From positions 1 through 8,027 of the forward strand of contig CAUHCL010000098.1 in the NCBI GenBank assembly GCA_959604655.1: DNA of 8,027 bases. Direction: 5' to 3'. Position 1 is the stretch's first letter; the number at the start of each line of letters is the position of its first letter. A model generated the notes under the pieces. The model was given only the letters and a program-made list of their open reading frames with translations, was not told the DNA's origin and did no database searches. Position numbers and translations under genes: made by a program. Of the stretch, positions 1 to 6,497 are shown in pieces. This DNA is from an uncultured Alistipes sp. GTDB taxonomy: Bacteria; Bacteroidota; Bacteroidia; Bacteroidales; Rikenellaceae.

Positions 1-2
1 CG

Positions 3-602
3 CCCACACGCAAGGACATAGTGTCGGTATTCGCGGGACAGCGCCCGCTGGCGGCGCCCAAGAAGGAGGGCAAGAACTCGAAGGAGGTGTCGCGCAGCCA
101 CAAGATCATCGTGTCGGACCACGATCTGATAACCATCACGGGCGGAAAGTGGACCTCCTACCGCCGCATGGCCGAGGACACGATCGACCGCGCCATCAAG
201 CTCGGCAAGCTGGAAAAACGCAAGTGCCGCACCCGCACGCTCAGGATCCACGGCTACCGTCCCAATCCCGATCTGTCGGACCACATGTACGTCTACGGCA
301 GCGACGAGCCGGCCATAACGAAGCTCATCGAGCAGAACCCCGCCCTGGGCGAGCGCCTGAGCGAGAAGTACGGCTACACCGCCGCCGAGGTGGTATGGGC
401 CGTGCGCGAGGAGATGGCCCGAACGGTCGAGGACGTATTGGCACGCCGTGTGCGTATGCTGTTCGTGGATGCCCGCGAAGCGCAGGCCGCAGCACGGCGC
501 ACGGCCGAGATCATGGCCGCCGAATGCGGTCACGACGAGGCCTGGATCGAAGCGCAAACAGAGGCTTTCACCAAAATTTCGAATAATTATATCGTTTTAT
601 AG
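3..602 (+). CDS. glpD: Aerobic-type glycerol-3-phosphate dehydrogenase, C-terminal part (5' end outside window)
   Basis: This is an FAD-dependent sn-glycerol-3-phosphate dehydrogenase, which oxidises glycerol-3-phosphate to dihydroxyacetone phosphate and passes electrons to membrane quinone. The frame is open to the left edge (first full codon at 3), and the GTG at 21 is an internal Val, so this is a 3' fragment of 199 codons ending in TAG. The segment VFAGQRPL at its start carries the Arg matching E. coli GlpD Arg317. SRSH carries a match to Arg332, and GGKWTSYRRMAEDTID supplies the Lys matching Lys354 in the substrate/FAD site. The remaining ~130 residues are the helical C-terminal DAO_C domain, including the typical MARTVEDVLARR segment. 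The next gene is glpT, 66 bp downstream on the same strand, which fits a glycerol-3-phosphate uptake and oxidation unit. The family call is firm from motifs. The distinction from anaerobic GlpA rests on the overall match and is less certain, since the N-terminus is not visible. Confidence 0.95.
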   Translation, partial: PTRKDIVSVFAGQRPLAAPKKEGKNSKEVSRSHKIIVSDHDLITITGGKWTSYRRMAEDTIDRAIKLGKLEKRKCRTRTLRIHGYRPNPDLSDHMYVYGSDEPAITKLIEQNPALGERLSEKYGYTAAEVVWAVREEMARTVEDVLARRVRMLFVDAREAQAAARRTAEIMAAECGHDEAWIEAQTEAFTKISNNYIVL

Positions 603-623
603 CGAAAGTATAAGATTTTTGAT

Positions 624-631
624 TATCTTTA
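624..631 (+). promoter_or_regulatory. Weak candidate -7 element upstream of glpT
   Basis: The 66-bp gap between glpD and glpT is A/T-rich and contains TATCTTTA, one base from the Bacteroidota primary-sigma -7 consensus TAnnTTTG. No convincing -33 TTTG lies 19-21 bp upstream, because that stretch overlaps the glpD stop codon. No terminator hairpin separates the genes, so co-transcription from a promoter upstream of glpD is at least as likely. This is a weak call. Confidence 0.2.
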
Positions 632-655
632 CCAACGCGTAACGAAAAACAACTG

Positions 656-668
656 TCGGAGAGTCCGA
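656..668 (+). promoter_or_regulatory. Small inverted repeat abutting the glpT start codon
   Basis: TCGGA (656-660) and TCCGA (664-668) form a perfect 5-bp inverted repeat around a GAG loop. It ends on the base before the glpT ATG at 669. The only purine-rich Shine-Dalgarno-like bases before glpT (CGGAGAG, 658-664) lie inside it, so folding would cover them. With only five pairs the structure is marginal, and a translational role is inference. Confidence 0.3.
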
Positions 669-2096
669 ATGCTTGAATTTTTCACCCCGCCCGCGGCCCG
701 TCCGCGTCTGGCGCCCGAGAAGATCGACGGTGAATACCGCCGTATGCGGCTCAGAGTTTTTCTGGGAGCGTTTCTGGGTTATGCGGCCTACTATCTGGTC
801 CGCAAGAACCTGTCGCTCGCGGCACCCGGGATGATGGCGGAAGGACTTCTGGACAAGGAGAGCGCGGGATTCGCCATGGCGGGAATCCCCATCGCCTACG
901 CTTTCAGCAAGTTCCTGATGGGCAGTCTTTCCGATCGTTCGGATGCGCGCAAGTTCTTGGTCGTGGGACTCGTCATATCCTCGATAGTGATGATGTGCGT
1001 GGGGCTGGTGCCCTTCTCGTCGTCGATAGCCGTCAATGCCGGCATCCTTTTCGCCTTCATGCTGGCGGTGGGATGGCTGTCGGGCATGGGATGGCCTCCG
1101 TGCGGACGAATCATGGCGCACTGGTTCTCGCAGAACGAACGCAGCTTCAAGATGTCGCTGTGGAACACCTCGCATAATGTCGGGGGCGGTTCGCTGGCGC
1201 TGCTCGTATCTGCGGGCGCCGCGATATTCGCGGCGATGGGCATAGCCGAAAGCTGGCGCGCCGCGTTCATCTTCCCGTCGCTCGTGGCGCTGCTGCTGGC
1301 CGCATTCTGCTGGTGGAGCGTCCGCGACACGCCCGAATCGTGCGGCCTGCCGCCCGTGGAGGAGTACCGCAACGACTATTCGAGCCGCCGTGCCGCCGCA
1401 GGCGAGGAGACGAAGATCCCGTTCCGCAGGCTGTTCGTCGACTACGTGTTCGGCAACGGACTGCTGTGGATGATAGCTTTCGCCAACGTATTCGTCTACT
1501 TCGTGCGTTACGGCATAAGCGACTGGTCGCCCACCTACCTGCACGACATGCAGATCATGTCGCAGAACGACAGCCGCTTCGCGTTCTCGCTGTTCGAATA
1601 TGCGGGCATCCCGGGAACCATCCTCTGCGGATGGATGTCGTCGCGGTTCTTCAACGGCCGCTGCGCTCCCGTGAACGTCATTTACATGCTTCTGGTGCTG
1701 GTCGGCGTGGTCGTATACTGGCAGTCGGCCGCGGTAGCGTCGCTTCTGGGCGGCGATTTCGCCACGACGCACCGCATGGTGGTGTATTTCGCGCTGGCGC
1801 TTACGGGATTCGCCGTCTACGGTCCCATAGCTCTGATCGGCATCCAGGCGTTGAGCTTCGTGCCCAAGAACGCCGCGGGTACGGCAGCTGGATTCGTCGG
1901 TCTGTTCGGCTATCTGTTGGGCGACGCGGTGCTGTCGAAGATCGTGGTCGGTCAGGTGGCGGGCTCGGGTCTGGGATGGAACACCGCTTTTTGGATGTTC
2001 GTCGCGGCATGCGCGATAGCTACGGCCATTTGCGCCGTTACATGGAAAAAGGAGCTCGTGCTCATGCGCGAACGCATGAGTCGGGCACAACGATAA
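669..2096 (+). CDS. glpT: Glycerol-3-phosphate:phosphate antiporter (MFS, organophosphate family)
   Basis: This 475-residue inner-membrane transporter imports sn-glycerol-3-phosphate in exchange for inorganic phosphate. It aligns from the first residue with E. coli GlpT (about 452 aa): the opening MLEFFTP, then IDGEYRR, then the YAAYYLVRKN segment. This supports the ATG at 669 as the start. Arg45 and Arg280 (in VRYGISDWSPTYL) match the two phosphate-binding arginines Arg45 and Arg269 of E. coli GlpT, and His169 in SHNVGGG matches His165. GMGWPPCGR, DTPESCGLPPVEEYRNDY, EYAGIPGTILCGWMS and AAGTAAGFVGLFGYL are family signatures. The loop motif GSLSDRSDARK (residues 85-95) is the major-facilitator motif between helices 2 and 3. 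Hydrophobicity fits 12 membrane helices with a central loop near residues 220-255. Placement directly after glpD supports glycerol-3-phosphate over hexose phosphate as substrate. The gene contains no in-frame TTA, CTA or TCA codon, which is why its complementary strand is stop-free. Confidence 0.96.
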   Translation: MLEFFTPPAARPRLAPEKIDGEYRRMRLRVFLGAFLGYAAYYLVRKNLSLAAPGMMAEGLLDKESAGFAMAGIPIAYAFSKFLMGSLSDRSDARKFLVVGLVISSIVMMCVGLVPFSSSIAVNAGILFAFMLAVGWLSGMGWPPCGRIMAHWFSQNERSFKMSLWNTSHNVGGGSLALLVSAGAAIFAAMGIAESWRAAFIFPSLVALLLAAFCWWSVRDTPESCGLPPVEEYRNDYSSRRAAAGEETKIPFRRLFVDYVFGNGLLWMIAFANVFVYFVRYGISDWSPTYLHDMQIMSQNDSRFAFSLFEYAGIPGTILCGWMSSRFFNGRCAPVNVIYMLLVLVGVVVYWQSAAVASLLGGDFATTHRMVVYFALALTGFAVYGPIALIGIQALSFVPKNAAGTAAGFVGLFGYLLGDAVLSKIVVGQVAGSGLGWNTAFWMFVAACAIATAICAVTWKKELVLMRERMSRAQR

Positions 2097-2114
2097 AGTG
2101 GGAGGTACGTATGG

Positions 2115-2148
2115 AGCGTGCGGGGTTTGTGGATTTTCCTCGCGTGCT
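2115..2148 (+). other. G·U-rich RNA hairpin in the glpT 3' untranslated region
   Basis: AGCGTGCGGGG (2115-2125) can pair along all 11 positions with CCTCGCGTGCT (2138-2148) as RNA, using three G·U pairs and a 12-nt loop. It begins 19 nt after the glpT stop codon. The nearest T-run (2184-2190) is about 35 nt beyond the stem, so it is not a standard intrinsic terminator. It could protect the transcript 3' end, or be chance in GC-rich DNA. The pairing can be seen; any role is not shown. Confidence 0.3.
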
Positions 2149-2194
2149 GAGCAAACAGACGTATCGAACACTGAATAGGTCGGTTTTTTTGTGA

Positions 2195-2229
2195 TTCCCT
2201 TCGTTTTCGGGCGGAGGGAACTTTTTTTT
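2195..2229 (+). terminator. Rho-independent terminator of the glpD-glpT transcript
   Basis: TTCCCTTCG (2195-2203) pairs with CGGAGGGAA (2212-2220), giving nine pairs including one T·G wobble and an 8-nt loop. After one C comes an uninterrupted run of eight T (2222-2229). There is no matching A-tract on the left, so it should work only on the + strand. It lies about 98 nt after the glpT stop codon, giving the transcript a fairly long 3' untranslated region. Confidence 0.85.
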
Positions 2230-2254
2230 GCACACGCACGAACCCGTACTCACG

Positions 2255-2289
2255 AACTCGCAAGGCCCTAACTCGCAAGGCCCTAACTC
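2255..2289. repeat. Short tandem repeat, 15-bp unit, 2.3 copies
   Basis: The unit AACTCGCAAGGCCCT occurs at 2255-2269 and again, identical, at 2270-2284, followed by AACTC at 2285-2289. It is bracketed by identical CACACGCACG blocks at 2231-2240 and 2289-2298. The surrounding spacer (2230-2375) has further short echoes: CTCACGAAC at 2249-2257 and 2364-2372, three CTCA units at 2356-2367, and GCCGCAAAA at 2311-2319 and 2374-2382. This looks like slippage-prone noncoding sequence between two terminators. I see no gene or known attachment site in it. Confidence 0.75.
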
Positions 2290-2378
2290 ACACGCACGCC
2301 CCCCCGCATTGCCGCAAAACATATGCCTCCACCCGCACGCGGCGCAAGCTGCGCCCTCACTCACTCACGAACAGCCGC

Positions 2379-2416
2379 AAAAAACACTCGGGGCGCGACA
2401 GAAATCGCGCCCCGAG
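2379..2416 (-). terminator. Strong Rho-independent terminator of the susC/susD operon
   Basis: CTCGGGGCGCGA (2387-2398) and TCGCGCCCCGAG (2405-2416) form a perfect 12-bp stem with a 6-nt loop. Read on the minus strand, the stem is followed by TG and then six T (complement of the A-run 2379-2384). The stem begins 30 nt after the stop codon of the last lipoprotein gene. The other side has no T-run, so it ends only minus-strand transcription. This marks the 3' end of the operon and shows that no further gene in this direction belongs to it. Confidence 0.92.
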
Positions 2417-2446
2417 CCAATAAACCGTTCTCGGTCACACCCGCCG

Positions 2447-3196
2447 TCAGATGCTGAGCGTAACCGTCTTCGACATAATCATAAGGTCGATCGACTTACC
2501 CGAGAAAGAGTAGGTGTTGTTGGTGCCGATGCTGCTCATGTTGGCAGGATACACCGCCAGCTCGTACTCCACCTCGTAGGTCTCGCCCTCGGTCAGCTCC
2601 AGCCCCGTGAACGACTTGGAGATGAACCTGCTCGACAGTGCGTTGGCGGCAATAGTCTCGGTATAGACGTCGCTGTGGGTATAACCGCCGCCGCGGATGG
2701 TGTATTTCAGCTCGCCGCCGAACATCATCATCGAGTTGCACAGTCCCGAGAAGGTAAGCGTGTACGTGCCGTCGTCCTGCTTGGCGAGGGTGCAGCGGGG
2801 CGGCTCCATGCCTGCGATGTGCGACTGCGTGTAGAGTGTCTTGCTGATCGACACGGGCACCGACAGATTGCCGTAGGCATCCATCGTGTACACGGTGAAG
2901 CTGTATGCCGAAGCCGTGAGCCCGTCGATCGAAGCCTCGTCGACCAGCGTGTCGTACACCTTCTCTTGGTTGTCGTCGCCGTATACTATCTTTATCTTCT
3001 TCGATATCTGGTCGTCGGGATTGGTCCACGTAAGCACCACGCGGCCCGTGCCCGACTGCCCTTGCAGGTTCGATATCTTGCCCGAGTAGGTCTGTTCCTG
3101 CATGTACTGGGTGTAGAGCGCATCCATGTTGTCGCACGCGGCCAAACCGCCCAGGGCGACGGTCGCTGCCAGAAGCGTTCCTAATATGTTCTTCAT
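2447..3196 (-). CDS. DUF4998-type surface lipoprotein, last gene of the operon
   Basis: This is a 249-residue predicted lipoprotein. The signal peptide is residues 1-20, with lipobox LAAC and acylated Cys21, followed by acidic CDNMDAL. The first half resembles DUF4998 proteins: a YMQEQTYSGK segment, then GRVVLTWTNPDDQISKKIKI (about residues 51-70), and an FnIII-like strand pattern up to about 122 with GL, Tyr and DAYGNLS. The second half (about 125-249) looks all-beta, and I do not recognise it. No catalytic motif is visible. The ATG at 3196 follows an A-rich 18-bp gap without a Shine-Dalgarno sequence, as usual in Bacteroidota. Being co-transcribed with SusC/SusD and a DUF5000 protein, it is probably an outer-membrane surface accessory or glycan-binding protein. 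That role is inference from context, and the family name is from recognised pattern rather than a search. Confidence 0.82.
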   Translation of the reverse strand: MKNILGTLLAATVALGGLAACDNMDALYTQYMQEQTYSGKISNLQGQSGTGRVVLTWTNPDDQISKKIKIVYGDDNQEKVYDTLVDEASIDGLTASAYSFTVYTMDAYGNLSVPVSISKTLYTQSHIAGMEPPRCTLAKQDDGTYTLTFSGLCNSMMMFGGELKYTIRGGGYTHSDVYTETIAANALSSRFISKSFTGLELTEGETYEVEYELAVYPANMSSIGTNNTYSFSGKSIDLMIMSKTVTLSI

Positions 3197-3214
3197 AATG
3201 ATACTTTTTTATCG

Positions 3215-4486
3215 TTATTTAACATCCTGTCCGTAAAGGGTGATCTCCGACATGCAGCCTATCGAACCGTTGTTCCAGTCCTTGACCGCCTTGTAGCGCA
3301 GATAGCGGAACGGTCGGGTGAAGGCGGGGCTTTCGGGATACATCCAGAACTCCGAACCCTCCTTGAATTCGAGAGCCGCCTCGCTGTCGCTCGCGGGCTT
3401 GTTGATCGTGTAGGTGCCCACATACTCCCAGTCGTCGAGGATACCGTCCTCGGGGGTCTTGTCGTTGCTGATCCATATCTCGCAGGTCCTGACCGTATAG
3501 GTACCCCACTTGTTGCCGTTACGCATGAACAGACGCATGCGGCTCACCTGCACCTCGCGGCCCAGATCGATGAAGTACGAGAAGGGATAGCTCGTTCCCG
3601 AGTGGAAATAGTTGAGCGAGTAGCTTGCGTCGTCGTCGGTCATGTCGTCCCAGAATTTGGTTATGTGACCCTCGAAACGCGACTCGCGGGCATTCTTCAT
3701 GCTGTCCTGCGTGTACAGGGCCTGCCATTCCTCCTTGGGCTTCTGCTTCTCCCACGCGCTCTCCGAGTAGTCCCAGCGGTCGCCGTAAAGGAGCTGGTCG
3801 CGCAAGAACGAGAACGTGTTCTTTTCAAGTTTGTAGTCGGTCAGGGGCGTAATCGAGCCAAAGCTCTTCGACTCGGTGCGGTTGCCGTAGTTGTCCTCGA
3901 TGTAGGCCGACACCTCGTAGGGTACGGCCTCGAGGCCCTGGATGAAGATGCGGTCCTCGGCCTTGTTGGAGGTGAATACCTTCAGCGCCTCCGAGCCGTT
4001 GCCCTTCAGGCTGACATAGATATCGATGGGCACCTCGCGCGGATTCTCCAGCGTGACCACCACCGACGAGAATCCCGCATAGATGTCGAGCGACGACAGC
4101 GACGCGTTGACCGAAGGTTCCAGCGGGGTGATCGTCATGGCCACGGGCTCCGACTCGTTGGCATAGCGGTCGACGGCGAACAGCCTCACGTCGTACTCCT
4201 TCACGGAACCAAGACCCTCGATCACGAGGCTGTCGGCATACACCGAGCTGGTTTTCGATATGGTCTCGCCCGAGTCGGTCGAGTACTCGGCACGGGCGTA
4301 GAGATAATCCTCGTCGTCGGGTATGGTGTACTTGAAATAACCTCCGCCGTTCAGGGGCGTGAAGGTCACGTTGCTCAAAGGCCCGGGCGCCTGGGTGTCG
4401 CGAGCCGTATCGCTCTCCGTCTTGCAGCCTACGGCCGCCGCGAAGCACGCGAGCGTCATGATGGCGATATTGAATTTCGATTTCAT
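3215..4486 (-). CDS. DUF4959-DUF5126-DUF5000 lipoprotein with discoidin-like C-terminus (putative surface glycan-binding protein)
   Basis: This is a 423-residue predicted lipoprotein. The signal peptide ends in AVGC with acylated Cys21. Domain order by pattern: DUF4959 at about residues 31-122 (DTQAPGPLSNV, PLNGGGYFKYTIP, SSVYADSLVIEGL), DUF5126 at about 124-215, and DUF5000, a coagulation factor 5/8 type C (discoidin)-like fold, at about 265-420. Visible DUF5000 landmarks are GTSYPFSYFIDLGR, GNKWGTYTVRTCEIWISND and FRYLRYKAV. The first two domains end in similar D-Y-N...ITPL stretches, suggesting duplicated Ig-like modules. Discoidin-like domains commonly bind carbohydrate, and proteins of this layout sit beside SusC/SusD pairs in Bacteroidota loci, so a surface glycan-binding role is likely. 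The ligand is unknown and no enzyme motif is seen. The ATG lies 28 bp after the susD-like stop codon. Cys14 is a less likely alternative lipidation site. Confidence 0.9.
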   Translation of the reverse strand: MKSKFNIAIMTLACFAAAVGCKTESDTARDTQAPGPLSNVTFTPLNGGGYFKYTIPDDEDYLYARAEYSTDSGETISKTSSVYADSLVIEGLGSVKEYDVRLFAVDRYANESEPVAMTITPLEPSVNASLSSLDIYAGFSSVVVTLENPREVPIDIYVSLKGNGSEALKVFTSNKAEDRIFIQGLEAVPYEVSAYIEDNYGNRTESKSFGSITPLTDYKLEKNTFSFLRDQLLYGDRWDYSESAWEKQKPKEEWQALYTQDSMKNARESRFEGHITKFWDDMTDDDASYSLNYFHSGTSYPFSYFIDLGREVQVSRMRLFMRNGNKWGTYTVRTCEIWISNDKTPEDGILDDWEYVGTYTINKPASDSEAALEFKEGSEFWMYPESPAFTRPFRYLRYKAVKDWNNGSIGCMSEITLYGQDVK

Positions 4487-4514
4487 GATCTGTCAATGTT
4501 TTGAGTTGGAAATA

Positions 4515-6482
4515 TTAATAACCCGGGTTCTGGTCCACCTTGGGATTCTTGTTGATCTCGCCGTCGGGTATCGGGTGCAGATAGCTCTTGGGCGTGGTCC
4601 ACTCGCGCTGCTGCCATGTGGTGAGCACGAAGAAGTCGTCGAAGGTGCTGCCGTCGGGAGCATACCAGCCCTGTATCGGGGTGGTGAAGAACTCCTCGGC
4701 GCGCTTCCAGCGGCAGATGTCCCAGTAACGCTGACCCTCGTACGAGAGCTCGATCATGCGCTCGGTGTGGATTATGTCGCGCAAACCGTCCTGCGTGAGA
4801 TGCTTGCCCACGTTGTTCACGATCGACGAGTCGTTCCACACATCCTCCACGTCGCGCAGACCCGCGCGGCGGCGTACGGCGTTGATCTTGTCGAAAGCCT
4901 TTTGGTCGGGACCGTAATACTCGTTGTAGGCCTCGGCGTACGACAGATAGAGATCGGCCATGCGGATGAGCGGATAGGGGAAGTTCACCACGCGCTGCCA
5001 TGCGCCGTTCTTCGACTCGGGATGCACGTACTTCTTCACCGCTATGCCCGTCCAGTAGTAGTCGGTGGCATGGTTGCTCTGACGGCCGCCCGGGAACTCG
5101 CCGCTGCGCATGAGCATATTGAGTCGGGTGTCGAACGTACGCCATATGCAGCGGTCCACGGCCACCCACGCATAGAAGCGCGGCTCGCGGTTGAGGTGGA
5201 GCTGAATGGTCTTCTCGCCCGCCTGCATGTAGCCGCGGTGGTAGTTGTCGTCGGGTATGGTCACGCCGTCGTGACGGTTGTCGTAGGGGAAGGTCTTGTC
5301 CTCGTCGATGGGCACGCCGTTCTTCGAGTAGAAGAGTTCGGTCATGCGGTAGGTCGAGCCGAGCCACTGGTACGAGAACGATGCGTTGCCCGGGTTATCG
5401 ACGTCGCCGCGCACCTGCGAGGCGTGCGAGAAGCTGCCCGCCGAGGTGTACATCAGATTCGAATAGCCCCACACCAGCTCGCTGTTCCACGGGTCGTTGA
5501 TCGAGAAGCGGTTGTTGTAGCAGTACTTCATGATCTCCGACGACTCGTAGTCCTCGACGTCCCAGAATTTGGGCTGGCCCTTGTACTCGTAGATGTCCTT
5601 GCCCTGATCGGCCGCGGCGGCTATGGCTATCTCCAGCGCGTCGAGAGCCTCCTTCCACTTCTCCTTGTCGTAGGTCTGCGGGAAGTAGTGCTCGCCCGCC
5701 TCGTTGCGGAAGGTGCTGTAAAACTCGCTGTTGCCGTTGAAGAACGGGCTGGCGCGATAGAGCAGGATCTTGGCCTTCAGAGCCTTGGCTATCACACGGT
5801 CGATCTGGCCGTAGAAGAGGCTGCTGCGGGTCTCGTACAGGTCGTTCTTCTCCGATCCGTCGGCATTGTAAAGCACCTCGTCGATAAGTCCCAGCACATA
5901 CTGGAAGCACTCCTCGACGGGACGGCGCTGCTGCTGTATGGCCGACGCGGGGTCGTTGGGTTCGAGATTGGTATCCATGATGATTATGGGACCGTACATG
6001 CGCAGCAGGAAGAAATGGTAGTATGCCTTCAGTATCTTCACCTGCGCGATCCAGTCGGCGCGCTCCTCGGGCGAGAAGTTGGGGATGTCCTCACCCAGAC
6101 TGGCGAGGAATATGTTGCAGCTGCGTATGCCCTCGTAGAGGTTGCTCGCGCCGCCGTAACCGCCCCAGTAGCCCATGATGGGGTCCGACGAGTTGTTCCA
6201 TCCGCGCATGATCTTTATACCGCGGCAATAGGCGCGCGTGTTGGCCACGCCCGAGTCGAGACGGCCTATCCATTCGTCGCCCATGAGCGCGAGCGAGTTG
6301 TGGAAAGCCTCCCAGTTGGGCATGAACGAATATGCGTCGGCCAGGGCATGGTAGGCTTTGTCCTTGGTTTCGAATATGCTGTTCAGATCGACCGTATTGT
6401 CGGGCACTATGTCGAGATAGTCGCCGCAGGCAGTGAGTCCGAGCGCCAGCAGGGTCGACATGAATATTTTACGTATCTTCAT
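4515..6482 (-). CDS. SusD/RagB-like outer-membrane nutrient-binding lipoprotein
   Basis: This is a 655-residue lipoprotein that acts as the surface lid of a SusC/SusD importer, capturing glycan or oligosaccharide for the TonB-dependent channel. The signal peptide ends in lipobox LTAC with acylated Cys19, followed by the family start CGDYLDIVPDN. The N-terminal half is the SusD-like TPR region (YHFFLLRMYGPIIIMD; RPVEECFQYVLGLIDEVL; AKALKAKILLYRASPFFNG). The C-terminal RagB/SusD domain shows NAVRRRAGL near residue 535, ERMIELSYEGQRYWDICRW near 572-590, and a classical end with YLHPIPDGEINKNP and NPGY. It is complete and at the long end of the family. It starts 15 bp after the SusC-like stop codon, with no Shine-Dalgarno sequence. 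Many aromatic residues are present, but which of them contact ligand cannot be told from sequence. The gene lacks TTA, CTA and TCA codons in frame, giving a long spurious open frame on the opposite strand. Confidence 0.97.
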   Translation of the reverse strand: MKIRKIFMSTLLALGLTACGDYLDIVPDNTVDLNSIFETKDKAYHALADAYSFMPNWEAFHNSLALMGDEWIGRLDSGVANTRAYCRGIKIMRGWNNSSDPIMGYWGGYGGASNLYEGIRSCNIFLASLGEDIPNFSPEERADWIAQVKILKAYYHFFLLRMYGPIIIMDTNLEPNDPASAIQQQRRPVEECFQYVLGLIDEVLYNADGSEKNDLYETRSSLFYGQIDRVIAKALKAKILLYRASPFFNGNSEFYSTFRNEAGEHYFPQTYDKEKWKEALDALEIAIAAAADQGKDIYEYKGQPKFWDVEDYESSEIMKYCYNNRFSINDPWNSELVWGYSNLMYTSAGSFSHASQVRGDVDNPGNASFSYQWLGSTYRMTELFYSKNGVPIDEDKTFPYDNRHDGVTIPDDNYHRGYMQAGEKTIQLHLNREPRFYAWVAVDRCIWRTFDTRLNMLMRSGEFPGGRQSNHATDYYWTGIAVKKYVHPESKNGAWQRVVNFPYPLIRMADLYLSYAEAYNEYYGPDQKAFDKINAVRRRAGLRDVEDVWNDSSIVNNVGKHLTQDGLRDIIHTERMIELSYEGQRYWDICRWKRAEEFFTTPIQGWYAPDGSTFDDFFVLTTWQQREWTTPKSYLHPIPDGEINKNPKVDQNPGY

Positions 6483-6497
6483 AAGAGTGTAAGTTTT

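Noticed and set aside
21..602. GTG at 21 as the true start of a short protein
   Set aside because: The frame is open to the window edge and the residues before it (PTRKDI) continue the GlpD alignment, so this is a gene fragment caused by the window boundary.
597..2171. Long - strand open frame (524 codons) opposite glpT
   Set aside because: Same cause: codon-aligned with glpT, which lacks TTA, CTA and TCA. The product is rich in Arg, His and Gln with no recognisable domain.
1313..2194. 293-codon + strand frame inside glpT in another phase
   Set aside because: An Arg-rich out-of-frame reading of glpT. Only its last 27 codons, beyond the glpT stop, deserved separate mention.
2341..2355. Short palindrome GGCGCA-AGC-TGCGCC as an operator or terminator
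   Set aside because: Only six pairs, no T-run on either side, and not near a start codon; expected by chance in GC-rich DNA.
2062..2364. Cys-rich 100-codon - strand frame with a CELGP repeat
   Set aside because: The repeat merely translates the 15-bp DNA tandem repeat. The frame overlaps the glpT end and runs antisense through its terminator, and it has no plausible promoter or ribosome site. Ten Cys residues come from GC-rich low-complexity sequence.
2228..3184. 318-codon + strand frame beginning in the intergenic spacer
   Set aside because: It crosses the minus-strand terminator and then shadows the DUF4998-type gene. The protein is Arg/His/Val-rich without motifs.
3602..4504. 300-codon + strand frame opposite the DUF5000 lipoprotein
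   Set aside because: Shadow of a well-supported lipoprotein gene; Val/Arg/Gly-rich with no family features.
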